Assembly: GCF_030816725.1 (NCBI RefSeq)
Contig: NZ_JAUSYG010000001.1
Coordinates: 4,340,001-4,404,000 of the forward strand
DNA length: 64,000 bases
DNA from: Pseudarthrobacter defluvii
GTDB lineage: Bacteria > Actinomycetota > Actinomycetes > Actinomycetales > Micrococcaceae
Direction: 5' to 3'
Shown: one piece after another, positions 26,903 through 35,957 of the stretch
Numbering within the stretch: the first letter of the stretch is position 1
Layout: each line of letters starts with the position of its first letter
Notes under the pieces: model-generated
What the model saw: the letters and a program-made list of their open reading frames with translations, nothing else
The model's database searches: none
What the model was told of the DNA's origin: nothing
Made by a program: the position numbers and the translations under genes

Positions 26903-29146
26903 TTAGCCGGCAGGCTTGAGGGCGGCCCGCCAGGCGGCCACGGCCCGTGAGGCACTCAGGGTCCAGGTGGCAGTTCCGCTGGCTCCCGCCGTCGCCTGCG
27001 GCTTGTCCGCCTGCTCGGCGATCTGCCCGGCAGCAGCCTCCCAGCGTTCTGTCCACCCTGAGGGGGCAGTGACAACTGGGCTGCTGCAATCGCACGCCAC
27101 TCCGCCGATCAGCATCGCACCGTTCGTCGCAGTGGTGATGCTGCCAACCGTGATGCTGGTGGCCGAGTAACTGGTGTCAGCCGCGGTGACAACGGAGCTG
27201 TCCAGCGGCGTGGTGTTGTTTACGCCGCGGTAGGCCGTGATGCCGCCGCCCCACTTGGCGGCGGAGCTGAGGGTCCAGCTGTAGGTTGCCGGATCCGAAG
27301 CACCCACCACCTTGTAGTAGGCGAACGCCCGCGCCCCGGACGTTGACGTGCTGTTGATTGACTTCGCATTCACCATGGCCGTCCAGCCCGCCGGCGCCGT
27401 CAGGTTGGGGTTGAGGTCCGTGGTGATGGAGGCAACCAGGACATCACCTGCCGCGGTGCCTGCGGGAACCGGCAGCGACGCCGTGGTAACGGCCGTCCCG
27501 GAGTTTGCGGTGCTGGAATTCACCACGGTGATGCCACCGGAGGCGGGCGGCGGTGCAGAGCCGACCGTGATGGTGGTGCTTGCAGACGACGATCCACTGC
27601 TGTTGCTGGCCGTCAACTTAGCCGTGTACGTCCCGGCCGCCGCATACGAATGGGTTGGATTCTGCGCGGTGGACGTGCCGCCGTCGCCGAAGTTCCACGC
27701 CCAGGAGGTTGGTGTGTTGGTGGACGTATCCGTGAAGGTGACGTTCAGTGGCGCCGCACCGGAGGTCGGGTTGGCGGTAAATGAGGCAACCGGTGCCTGG
27801 CCCGCGGGCGGCGGCGTGCTGCCCAGGGAGCGGTCCGAGAACCAGTAGCGCTTGGCCACGTTGTCGCTGGCCATGACCACCAGGCCGGTGGTGTTGTTCA
27901 CGCTCTGCTTGCTGGTGGTCACGTCGTTGATGTTCGACGACGACGCCGCCTGCATGATGGGCGTCCCGCGGCCTGAGCCGAAAACAGGATTGTCCATGGA
28001 CGCGGTCTTCTCATAGATGCTGCCCGCGACGCCGGAGTAGGCACAGCCCGAAACTGAGGTGGGCGGAGCCGTGTGGAACGCCCGCACCAGGTTGTTCTGC
28101 GTGTCCAGGATGATCTGGGGGCGGGACACACAGTCGCCGGTCTTGGCGATCGTGGACTGTGTGAAGGCTCCCGTGCCCGGCTTGAAGACCAGGAGGATCT
28201 CCTGCGGCAGGGTCTTGTCGCTCGAGATGTCGTTGAGGCTCGTCTTGACGGCGGCGAACACCCGGCCGGTGGTATCGGCCTGCAGGGTCTTGAGGTTCAG
28301 GTGGTCGTCAGACTGGCCGTTGCCGCGCAGTGCCGGCTGAAGCTTCCAGGATGCGTTGGCAGCGTCCGAGTCTTTATGGGTAGCCCACCAGACGGTGTTT
28401 GCCTTGTGGTCGCTCCACATCACCCCGATCTGCCCGTTGCCGAAGGCGACTATTGCCGAGATGTCGTCCGGTGCGGGGTTTGGGTTGCTGACGGGAAGGA
28501 CGAAGGGTGTTCCCCAGGACGCGCCGCTGTTGGTGGCAGCGTTCATGTACACGGTGTTGGTGTATCCCGACGTCGAGTTGCCGCCCACCTGCGTCCAGGT
28601 CGCCCAGACCCGGCCGGTGGTGTCCTTGTCGATTGTCATGGATTCACTGGAATTGTTGGTGATGGTGGTGGGGAAGCCGCTGTCCAGCGTGTACTTGCCG
28701 CCGGCGTAGCTGTACCGGTAGAGCTTGGCCGGCGAGTTCGAAAGTGACGGCTTGGGGGTGCCATCGCCGGTGATGGTCACAACATGGGAAGCGATGTAGA
28801 GGTGGGATCCGTCCCACAACGTATCCGCCAGGGTGCTGGCCCTGGTGTCGTTGACCACCCCGGTGTCCACCCACGTGCTGGAGGCCCGGTCCAGCCGGTA
28901 AATGCTCCACCCGGAGCCGGACTTCCACATGTCCGCCCACCAGGAGCCATCGTTCCACCACAGCTTGCTTTGCGGCTTGTCGGATGTTGGCGGATTGGAA
29001 ACCCCCGAGTAGGCGATGCTTTGCGTGCCGTAAACCGGGTCGGCCACGGCGGTACCGGGTACGCCGAGGATGGTGCCTGCAAGAACCAGTGCGACGGCCA
29101 GGGCCTGTCCCGTCCGGCCGATAATTTGTCTGCGTCTGAGCTTCAT
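26903..29146 (-). CDS. Secreted PKD-domain protein with sialidase-like N-terminal region
   Basis: A 747-residue exported protein. The signal peptide ends at AVA-D (after residue 35). Residues 40-440 contain repeated aromatic-Asp turns (KLWWNDGSWWADMW, GRVWATWTQV, IGVMWSDH), suggesting a beta-propeller; no catalytic motif is recognised. A PKD domain spans about 451-528 (PVASFTANPTSGAAPLNVTFTDTS, WAWNFGDG). A C-terminal beta-sandwich of about 200 residues follows, likely a substrate-binding or adhesion module. Alternatives are a carbohydrate-binding matrix protein. The ATG has CAGGAG upstream. It is divergent from the second polysaccharide locus across an operator-rich gap. Confidence 0.75.
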   Translation of the reverse strand: MKLRRRQIIGRTGQALAVALVLAGTILGVPGTAVADPVYGTQSIAYSGVSNPPTSDKPQSKLWWNDGSWWADMWKSGSGWSIYRLDRASSTWVDTGVVNDTRASTLADTLWDGSHLYIASHVVTITGDGTPKPSLSNSPAKLYRYSYAGGKYTLDSGFPTTITNNSSESMTIDKDTTGRVWATWTQVGGNSTSGYTNTVYMNAATNSGASWGTPFVLPVSNPNPAPDDISAIVAFGNGQIGVMWSDHKANTVWWATHKDSDAANASWKLQPALRGNGQSDDHLNLKTLQADTTGRVFAAVKTSLNDISSDKTLPQEILLVFKPGTGAFTQSTIAKTGDCVSRPQIILDTQNNLVRAFHTAPPTSVSGCAYSGVAGSIYEKTASMDNPVFGSGRGTPIMQAASSSNINDVTTSKQSVNNTTGLVVMASDNVAKRYWFSDRSLGSTPPPAGQAPVASFTANPTSGAAPLNVTFTDTSTNTPTSWAWNFGDGGTSTAQNPTHSYAAAGTYTAKLTASNSSGSSSASTTITVGSAPPPASGGITVVNSSTANSGTAVTTASLPVPAGTAAGDVLVASITTDLNPNLTAPAGWTAMVNAKSINSTSTSGARAFAYYKVVGASDPATYSWTLSSAAKWGGGITAYRGVNNTTPLDSSVVTAADTSYSATSITVGSITTATNGAMLIGGVACDCSSPVVTAPSGWTERWEAAAGQIAEQADKPQATAGASGTATWTLSASRAVAAWRAALKPAG

Positions 29147-29276
29147 AAGGGAACTCCTGGGGCATAGGTAAGAATCGGGGAACGTCCGCCCGTTGGTCCA
29201 GTCACAATGAGCTCTCAGCCCCCAAGTACCGAGAAGCGTATGCCCGGACTCCTACCAGGGCAATGCAGTTGCCGTA

Positions 29277-29445
29277 CCTAATTAGGGGTATTCCATCGCC
29301 CCCTACCTAATCTTTTTCGGCCGCATCAAATCCCCTATACCTAACCAAATGCGCCGCAACGGACCCCTTTACTTGCCTAACAGGGGGTAAACCCTAGGTG
29401 AAAAGCGAGTACCTACTACTCGTGATACCCGCATTAGGTAGGGGG
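29277..29445. promoter_or_regulatory. Array of CCCC-TA-CCTAA-type motifs in a divergent intergenic region
   Basis: Between the divergent genes at 29146 and 29580 lie repeated motifs: palindrome CCTAATTAGG (29277-29286), CCCCCTACCTAAT (29299-29311), CCCCTATACCTAAC (29332-29345), GCCTAAC near 29375, and ATTAGGTAGGGGG (29433-29445), which is the exact reverse complement of the second. The 29147-29579 gap is otherwise gene-free and unusually A/T-rich for this genome. The arrangement suggests a multi-site operator serving both directions. Confidence 0.65.
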
Positions 29446-29579
29446 TACTGTTTCGGAACGGCCAGAGGATTGGCGATGGTTTGCTGGGGGACAGCGACCA
29501 GACCATGACCGGATTAAAGCGTTGATGCCGCTGCCATTACGGCCGGCGGCATTGTCAAGAAAATCCGAACTGTCATGAA

Positions 29580-30482
29580 GTGGTGAGGCAATTGTCGATT
29601 TCGCCCCAACTTCCAGCTCTTTTTTCCGAGCCTGGACTTTTATCTTCACAAGCCTCAATCAGCGTTGTCATCCCGACGCTGAACGAGGAAAAGAACATCC
29701 CCTGGGTTCTGCGCCGGATGCCCTCCTACGTCGATGAGGTGATCATCGTTGACGGGCGCTCGCAGGACAAAACTGTTGAAGTGGCCAAGGCACTGCGGGC
29801 TGACGTGGTGATAGTTAACGAAGCCCGTAAAGGCAAGGGTGTGGCCCTTCGGGCGGGCTTTGCCGCCGCAACCGGGGACATCATCGTGATGCTGGACGCG
29901 GACGGGAGCATGGACCCCCAGGAGATCGGGTGGTTCGTTGCGCCACTGCAGCATGATTTCGATTTCGTGAAAGGCTCCCGCCACGTGACCGGTGGCGGGT
30001 CGGAAGACCTGACCCGGCTGCGGAAGGCCGGCAACAGGGCGCTGACCGGACTCGCGAACGCTGTGCTTCACAGCAACTACTCCGATCTTTGCTACGGGTA
30101 CATCGCCTTCCGGCGGGAATGCCTGGAGGTGCTGGAGCTGGAGTCCGACGGTTTCGAGATCGAAACCGAGCTCATTGTGAGGGCGGCCAAGGCAGGCCTG
30201 CGGATCGCCGAGGTTCCCAGCCTTGAGCTGGACCGGATCTCGGGGGCCTCCAACCTCCAGACGTTCCGCGACGGCTGGCGGGTCCTGCACACGCTGGCCC
30301 GGGAATGCGCACTTTGGGAGGCGCCCACTGCAGGTGCCCGTCCCGAGGCCCTCCGCCGCGTGAAGTACACCTACTCCAACGTCCGCTTCCCCAGGCTCCC
30401 CGTGGATCCGCACAGCGTCCTGACCCCGGCCGTGAAACCGCAGGAATCCCTTGTCGCAGCGGCGGTGGGTCAGCATGCTTGA
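29580..30482 (+). CDS. GT2 glycosyltransferase (dolichyl-phosphate-mannose-synthase-like)
   Basis: A 300-residue GT-A enzyme. ISVVIPTLNEEKNIPWVLRRMP opens the fold, IIVDGRSQDKTVEVA binds the nucleotide, GKGVALRAGFAAATGDIIVMLDADGSMDP carries the DxD motif, and FVKGSRHVTGGGSEDLTRLRKAGNRAL and CYGYIAFRRECLE follow as in DPM1-type transferases. No TM anchor is present. The start is uncertain: GTG 29580, GTG 29583 and TTG 29592 are all possible and none has an ideal ribosome site. Its end overlaps the next gene by 8 nt. Confidence 0.85.
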   Translation: MVRQLSISPQLPALFSEPGLLSSQASISVVIPTLNEEKNIPWVLRRMPSYVDEVIIVDGRSQDKTVEVAKALRADVVIVNEARKGKGVALRAGFAAATGDIIVMLDADGSMDPQEIGWFVAPLQHDFDFVKGSRHVTGGGSEDLTRLRKAGNRALTGLANAVLHSNYSDLCYGYIAFRRECLEVLELESDGFEIETELIVRAAKAGLRIAEVPSLELDRISGASNLQTFRDGWRVLHTLARECALWEAPTAGARPEALRRVKYTYSNVRFPRLPVDPHSVLTPAVKPQESLVAAAVGQHA

Positions 30483-31485
30483 CCGCATCAAACCGCTGTC
30501 CGTGACAGTGGTGATCTGCGCCTACACGTCCGAGCGGTGGGGAATGCTGCTGGACGTCATCGAATCGGTCCGCAACCAGACACTTGTTCCCGACCAAATC
30601 CTGGTGGTCATCGACCACAACGAAGACCTGTACGAGCGGCTTATCGAGATCGTCGACGACGTCACGGTAGTCGAGAGCACAGGCCTCCCCGGGTTGTCCG
30701 GGGCCCGCAATACGGGGGTGGGGCTCGCCGAATCGGACATCGTCGCCTTCCTTGACGACGACGCCGAGGCGGCGCCGGATTGGCTCGAACGCCTGGTTGC
30801 GCTCTATGACGATCCAGACGTCCTGGCCGTAGGCGGGAAGGTGGTCCCACTCTGGGAATCCGGCCGGCCGGGGTACTTCGCCGAGGAGCTTGACTGGATT
30901 GTTGGATGCAGCCACCGCGGCTTGCCCCGCGTGGCGTCGGAAGTCCGCAACGTCATCGGTGCCAACATGTCGTTCCGGCTGGAAGTGCTGCTGCAAGTGG
31001 GCGGCTTCAACCAGTCGCTTGGCCGCAAGGGCACTTTGCCGCTGGGATGCGAGGAGACCGAGATCTGCATCCGCTCCAGGATGGGCTCACCCGGGTCGCG
31101 CATTGTTTACGAGCCGGCGGCACTGGTCCGCCACCACGTTCCCGCATCCAGGGGAACCTGGCGCTACATGATGTCCAGGTCCTGGTCCGAGGGATTGTCC
31201 AAAGCCCAGGTCAGCCAGCTGGTGGGCCACAAACGGGCACTCGGACCTGAGCGCCGCTATGTACGCAGCGTGCTCCCGCGCGCAGTATTCACGGGCCTCA
31301 AGTCGTGGGGGCGGGAGGGCAGCGCCGACGGGTTGGGCCGCGCCGGGGCCGTCATCGCGGTCCTGGCCTGCACCGCCGCCGGGTACTTCCGGGGGCGCCG
31401 GCTCCAGCATTGGACCGGACCGGAGGAAGAGAACCAGGACCAGGTGCTGGTGGTGGCCGGCGGGCAGTGGAGGGAAGTGCAATGA
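30475..31485 (+). CDS. GT2 glycosyltransferase
   Basis: A 336-residue GT-A enzyme beginning SVTVVICAYTSERWGML, with NQTLVPDQILVVIDHNEDL, GLSGARNTGVGLAESDIVAFLDDDAEAAPDWLERL (DDD metal motif) and, in the acceptor half, NVIGANMSFRLEVLLQVGGFNQSLGRKG followed by CEETEICIR. These are the standard GT2 features. A C-terminal amphipathic or membrane segment (AVIAVLACTAAGYFRG) may anchor it. The ATG overlaps the stop of the previous gene, and its own stop overlaps the next start by ATGA, so three GT2 genes are translationally coupled. Confidence 0.87.
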   Translation: MLDRIKPLSVTVVICAYTSERWGMLLDVIESVRNQTLVPDQILVVIDHNEDLYERLIEIVDDVTVVESTGLPGLSGARNTGVGLAESDIVAFLDDDAEAAPDWLERLVALYDDPDVLAVGGKVVPLWESGRPGYFAEELDWIVGCSHRGLPRVASEVRNVIGANMSFRLEVLLQVGGFNQSLGRKGTLPLGCEETEICIRSRMGSPGSRIVYEPAALVRHHVPASRGTWRYMMSRSWSEGLSKAQVSQLVGHKRALGPERRYVRSVLPRAVFTGLKSWGREGSADGLGRAGAVIAVLACTAAGYFRGRRLQHWTGPEEENQDQVLVVAGGQWREVQ

Positions 31486-32780
31486 GCGAGGGCGCCAGCC
31501 AAGTGCTTGAGGAACTCCGGGGCGAGGCACTGATCCTTGTGCCCGCCATGGAGTCCCGGTTGCCGCCGGCCTGGCCGGGGGCGAGGTGGATCGGGTCCGT
31601 GGACTTGGAAGACCTCGCGGACTGTTCGCGCTTTGAACTGGAGAACCATGCTGGATACGAACGGGCACGGCTGCTGGTGCGCGCGTCGGGGGCTGTGCGG
31701 GGATTTGTCGATGTGCCATCGCCGGCGGGAATCGTGGATCGGGCTGTCTTCGAGGACGCCCTGGCGGCCCTGCCGCCAGTCCCATCGTTCCCGCCGGCTG
31801 TGACAGCGCCGCACATCACCGTGGTGGTGTGCACCAGGGACCGCACACAGCAGTTGCGCAGCGCCTTGATGACGATATTGGCCCTGGATTACCCGCGCTT
31901 CGACGTGGTGGTGGTGGACAATGCCCCGGCAACGCGCGCCACCGAGGAACTGGTGCGCCAGGAGTTCCGGGACCAGCGCGTTCGGCTGGTGACGGAACCC
32001 GTTCCGGGCCTCTCCCATGCAAGGAATACCGGCCTCCGGCATGCCAAGGGGGACCTGGTGGCCTTCACCGATGACGACGTGGTGGTGGACAGGTCCTGGC
32101 TCCGGGAGATCGCATCCGCGTTCGAGGCCGTTCCGGGCGCGGCCTGCGTGACGGGGCTGGTGCCGGCCGGGGAGCTCCGTACCCCGGCCCAGGGCTACTT
32201 TGATTCGAAGGTCAGCTGGTCCAGGAGCCTGGTCCCGCAGGTCTACTCGCTGGCGGACCCGCCGGCTGCACTGCCCAAATTCCCTTTCAGCCCCGGTGCT
32301 TTCGGAACAGGCGCCAACTTTGCCCTCAGGCGCCAGGCTGCACTCCGTCTCGGGGGCTTCGATCCCGCGCTGGGTGTTGGCACGCCCACGGGCGGCGGTG
32401 AGGACATCGATATGTTCACCCGCGTAATCCTCGAGGGGCACGCGTTGGTGGTCCAGCCGGCCGCCATTGTGTGGCACCGCCACAGGGATGGGCTGGAAGA
32501 CCTGCGGGTACAAGCGCGGGGCTACGGCAACGGGCTTGGTGCGTGGATGACCAAGGTGATGATGGACCCGCGCACGGCACGGCTGGCACTGGCCAGGAGC
32601 TGGGGGGTAGGACTTGAGTTCCTGAACCGCCGCCCGCAGGCCGCCCAGCCCGCGGTCCAGGTGTCCCCGGTGCACAGTTCCCTCGAGGCCCAGGTCTCCA
32701 GGCTGGTCTGGCTGCAGCTGCTGGCTGTGGCCTTCGGACCCTACAAATATCTGCAGTCGCGCAGGGCTGCAGGCGGCTAA
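31482..32780 (+). CDS. GT2 glycosyltransferase with extra N-terminal domain
   Basis: A 432-residue protein. The GT2 core begins only at about residue 108 (HITVVVCTRDRTQQLRSALM) and carries FDVVVVDNAP, GLSHARNTGLRHAKGDLVAFTDDDVVVDRSWL (metal motif) and GTGANFALRRQAALRLGGFDPALGVGTPTGGGEDID. Residues 1-105 are an additional domain with ARWIGSVDLEDLADCSRFELENHAGYERARLLVRASGAVRGF split across strands, similar to the N-terminal extension of some actinobacterial GT2 proteins, function unknown. The ATG follows TGGAGGGAA and overlaps the preceding stop. Confidence 0.85.
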   Translation: MSEGASQVLEELRGEALILVPAMESRLPPAWPGARWIGSVDLEDLADCSRFELENHAGYERARLLVRASGAVRGFVDVPSPAGIVDRAVFEDALAALPPVPSFPPAVTAPHITVVVCTRDRTQQLRSALMTILALDYPRFDVVVVDNAPATRATEELVRQEFRDQRVRLVTEPVPGLSHARNTGLRHAKGDLVAFTDDDVVVDRSWLREIASAFEAVPGAACVTGLVPAGELRTPAQGYFDSKVSWSRSLVPQVYSLADPPAALPKFPFSPGAFGTGANFALRRQAALRLGGFDPALGVGTPTGGGEDIDMFTRVILEGHALVVQPAAIVWHRHRDGLEDLRVQARGYGNGLGAWMTKVMMDPRTARLALARSWGVGLEFLNRRPQAAQPAVQVSPVHSSLEAQVSRLVWLQLLAVAFGPYKYLQSRRAAGG

Positions 32781-32867
32781 GGCAAGCAGCCAAGACAACA
32801 GTCCACAGGTGCTGATCGCGGAGGCTTGCTCCGCCAGCGGCAAGCAATATCCAGGAGTTGAAACAAT

Positions 32868-35096
32868 ATGGCGCTTCTCATCAGGGGTGACGTGTCCGGC
32901 CCGATGAACTCACGCACTTCACGCCGGCGCAGGCCAGGCTATCCGGATTACGTCCCGGCCCTGCTCGGTGCCGTGACGGCGGTCCTGATCCTGTTCGACG
33001 CCGGCGGCGAGGCCCTGGCCGGAGCCAAACTCCTGGCGTGCCTGGCCATCCCTGGATGGGCACTGGTGCGGTGGCTGCGCCATGTGGATCCGGTCGCCCG
33101 CTTCGTCTTCACTATCGTCGCCGGCGCAACCGCCTTCGCCCTCACTGCCTCGGTCATGGGGTGGTTCCAGCTTTGGAATCCCCGCCCCGCCGCCGTCGGC
33201 ATCCTGCTGGTGTCCGTGGCCGCCCTGCTGGTTCCCGGGCCGCAGGACGGAGGCCAAGGCAATACCCGGCAGGCCCCTGTCCGGCTGCCGCGTCCGCAGC
33301 TCATCACCCTTGTGCCCTGGCTGGTTCTCCTGGCAGCCATGGTCATGTGGGCAGCCACACTCGAGTCCACAAACCCGCGTCTGGGGGACTTTGGCCTCCT
33401 GACTGCCTTCCCGGCCACCTGGTACATTTCGCTGGCCCTGGTTGTTGCACTGTGCATCTGGAGCGTTATCCGGCAGGGCGTGCACTCGGGGTGGCTCGCC
33501 GGAGCTTCGATTACCGGGCTGGTGGTCATCCTCTACTCTTCCGCCGGCCTCTTGACCGACGTTCCCCGGCTGCCCTGGACGTACAAGCACATTGCAGTAA
33601 CGGACCTGATCCAGACCACCGGCCAGTTCGATCCCAACATTGACATCTACAACCGCTGGCCCGGGTTCTTTCTGTTCAGCGCGTTCCTCGGCGAGTCCAG
33701 CGGCTACAACGACGCCCTGTCCTACGCCGGCTGGGCAGAGCCTGTGTTTGCCCTCATGAACGTGGCCCTGGTGCTTGCGATTGCCAAGACCCTGACGAAG
33801 AATCCCCGGATTTACTGGACAAGTGCCGTTATTTTCGCACTCTCCAACTGGCTTAACCAGAACTACTACTCACCGCAGGCATTTGCCTACACGCTGCACC
33901 TGACCATGTGCCTGGTAATCCTCACGTTCCTTCGCGGCACCCCGGCCGGCTGGATGCTAAGGCTCGAGGACAAGCTCGCCAACCGGTTTTCCAGGTCCGC
34001 GCCGGAGCCCGAAGAGGTCAGGACCTACAGCGGGCGCCAGCAGGGACTGGCAATTGCCGCCGTGCTGGTCCTCCAGGCCATGATCGTCATGAGCCACCAG
34101 CTGACCCCCTACCTGGCCATCCTGGGACTTTTCCCCCTTTTCCTGGCGCGCTACTTCAAGCCCGCGTGGCTGGCGCCGGCACTGCTCATGATGGCCTTGC
34201 TCTATCTCCTCCCCAACGCCCAGTTCGTGGATGACAAGTACGGCCTGCTCAACAGCTTCGATATCTTTGCCAATGCCGGTTACAAACCCGCGGACGGAGC
34301 GGCGGGTCCATCCCTGCTCGCCGGCCGGTGGCTGGCACGGGAGGCCCTGGCATTGTCCCTGTTCACCGCCTTGCTTGCGGGGTTGGGGTTCCTCCGCAAC
34401 TTCCTCCGCGGCAACGTCCGCACCACCCTGATCGTGGGCACGCTGGCGGCAAGCCCCATCGTCGGACTGTTTGGAACGTCCTACGGTGGCGAGGGCCGGC
34501 TCCGCGTCTTTATGTTTGCCCTTCCGTGGCTTGCCATCGGCGCAGCCTGGCTGTTCTGGTCGGGGAAGCTCCCGGGCAGGAAGGCCGTGGTGGGGGCCGC
34601 GTCCGCGATCTCGGTCATGGCCGTCATGTTCACCACCGTGTACTTCCAAAACGAAGCCAACGTCCGGGTGCCGGCGTCGGACGTATCGGCCAGCCGCTGG
34701 CTTGACTCGAACGTCCGGAAGGGCGACGCGGTGGTGGAGACGAACTACCACCTTCCGCTGCTGGTCGGCTCGCACTATTCCTTCTACCTGCGCAGCGGCC
34801 AACTTGTTTCGGTCGCATCAAAGTTGCACAACAGTGGCCAGCCATTCACGGGTGACGACATGCTCGCCTACGTCGACAAGACCAGGGCAGCGGCGAAGAT
34901 GCGGCCCTCCGACCGGGTCTTCGTGGTGGTATCGGACCTGCAGCAGCGGAGCTCCACGGGCGTTCCCCGCGAATTCCCCAAGGATGTCCTGGTGCCGCTT
35001 GAGCACGACTTGAACGTGGCACGGGGCACCGAGTTGGTGTTTGAAAACAAGTCGGTGAGGATCTACGAGGTCACCCGTGCTGACTGGGGAAAATAG
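32868..35096 (+). CDS. Large multi-pass membrane protein, GT-C-like
   Basis: A 742-residue membrane protein with about 14 hydrophobic segments from residue 28 to 590 and a soluble C-terminal domain of about 150 residues. The extracytoplasmic loop after the first TM group includes FDPNIDIYNRWPGFFLFSAFL, an acidic/aromatic loop like those of GT-C sugar transferases. Further segments NYYSPQAFAYTLHL and MSHQLTPYLAILGLFPLFLARY fit that architecture. The C-terminal part (SASRWLDSNVRKGDAVVETNYH) resembles the periplasmic tail of such proteins. It could glycosylate from polyprenyl-linked donors or act in polymerisation. GGAG precedes the ATG; an 87-base leader with one small hairpin separates it from the GT2 gene. 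Confidence 0.65.
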   Translation: MALLIRGDVSGPMNSRTSRRRRPGYPDYVPALLGAVTAVLILFDAGGEALAGAKLLACLAIPGWALVRWLRHVDPVARFVFTIVAGATAFALTASVMGWFQLWNPRPAAVGILLVSVAALLVPGPQDGGQGNTRQAPVRLPRPQLITLVPWLVLLAAMVMWAATLESTNPRLGDFGLLTAFPATWYISLALVVALCIWSVIRQGVHSGWLAGASITGLVVILYSSAGLLTDVPRLPWTYKHIAVTDLIQTTGQFDPNIDIYNRWPGFFLFSAFLGESSGYNDALSYAGWAEPVFALMNVALVLAIAKTLTKNPRIYWTSAVIFALSNWLNQNYYSPQAFAYTLHLTMCLVILTFLRGTPAGWMLRLEDKLANRFSRSAPEPEEVRTYSGRQQGLAIAAVLVLQAMIVMSHQLTPYLAILGLFPLFLARYFKPAWLAPALLMMALLYLLPNAQFVDDKYGLLNSFDIFANAGYKPADGAAGPSLLAGRWLAREALALSLFTALLAGLGFLRNFLRGNVRTTLIVGTLAASPIVGLFGTSYGGEGRLRVFMFALPWLAIGAAWLFWSGKLPGRKAVVGAASAISVMAVMFTTVYFQNEANVRVPASDVSASRWLDSNVRKGDAVVETNYHLPLLVGSHYSFYLRSGQLVSVASKLHNSGQPFTGDDMLAYVDKTRAAAKMRPSDRVFVVVSDLQQRSSTGVPREFPKDVLVPLEHDLNVARGTELVFENKSVRIYEVTRADWGK

Positions 35097-35907
35097 CGGG
35101 CGGGTGTGCCAGGTGTCGCTCATCACCGTAACGTCGTTGTCCATTGTCGGGGCCGCGTTGCTGGTCCTTCATGGCGACTCCTCAAGGGTCACCGGAGCGC
35201 CCCGGGGGGATCTGCCTTCCTGGCGGCAAACCATGGTCAAGGACTTCGACGTCCCGGCAGCGCTGGGGGCCGTGGGCCAGGTGTACGGGCCGGACATGAG
35301 GGGTTATTCCGGGTTCACCGATTCCTCGGGCTACGGGACGTACACGCCGGACGATGTCCTTTCGGTCCACGATGGCTACCTCGATTTCTACCTCCATCAC
35401 TCAAACAGCAAGCCCCGGGTGGCGAGCGTTATTCCCTTCGGCTACACGGGCCAGACGTACGGAAGGTACTCGGTGCGGTTCCGGTATGACTCCATCCCGG
35501 GTTACAAAATCGCCTTCCTCCTGTGGCCGGCAAGCGATGACTGGAATGAAGGGGAAATCGACTGGCCGGAAGGGGCCCTGGACGGCTCCCTCTACGGCAA
35601 CTCCGCCATTAAGGGGACCCGCACCTCCAACGGCATGCAGTTTGATCCCGCCGATAAGAAATACTCGGAGGCCCGCCCCGGCCAGTGGCACGTTGCCACC
35701 ATCGAATGGAGGCCCGGTCTGGTCCGGTGGTTCCTGGACGACGAGTTGGTGGACCAGACAACCAAACCCAAGGGTGTGCCGAACACGCCGATGCGCTGGA
35801 CACTCCAGGCAGAGACGGCCGACGACGCCACAGACACTTTTCCCGCCACCGATGTCTCCGGGCACCTGCAGGTCGACTGGGTGGCGCAGTATGCCTACAC
35901 GCCGTAA
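35077..35907 (+). CDS. Secreted/anchored GH16 glycoside hydrolase within the polysaccharide locus
   Basis: A 276-residue protein with an N-terminal hydrophobic segment (about residues 13-31), likely an uncleaved anchor or signal. The GH16 catalytic motif is EGEIDWPEG, with E160, D162 and E165 as nucleophile, assisting Asp and acid/base. The jelly-roll strands around it (YGRYSVRFRYDSIPGYKIAFLLWPASDDW and WHVATIEWRPGLVRWFLDD) are typical. It overlaps the preceding gene by 20 nt and starts at GTG after CGAGG. A hydrolase embedded in a polysaccharide operon usually trims or releases the polymer made there. Confidence 0.85.
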   Translation: MLTGENSGRVCQVSLITVTSLSIVGAALLVLHGDSSRVTGAPRGDLPSWRQTMVKDFDVPAALGAVGQVYGPDMRGYSGFTDSSGYGTYTPDDVLSVHDGYLDFYLHHSNSKPRVASVIPFGYTGQTYGRYSVRFRYDSIPGYKIAFLLWPASDDWNEGEIDWPEGALDGSLYGNSAIKGTRTSNGMQFDPADKKYSEARPGQWHVATIEWRPGLVRWFLDDELVDQTTKPKGVPNTPMRWTLQAETADDATDTFPATDVSGHLQVDWVAQYAYTP

Positions 35908-35957
35908 ACGAAGCAATGGCCGTGACCGCGGCCCAGAACAACTTGGGGGATTCGACC

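Noticed and set aside
32818..32834. GCGGAG/CTCCGC hairpin between GT2 and GT-C-like genes
   Set aside because: Only 6 bp of stem and no U-tract, so not called as a terminator.
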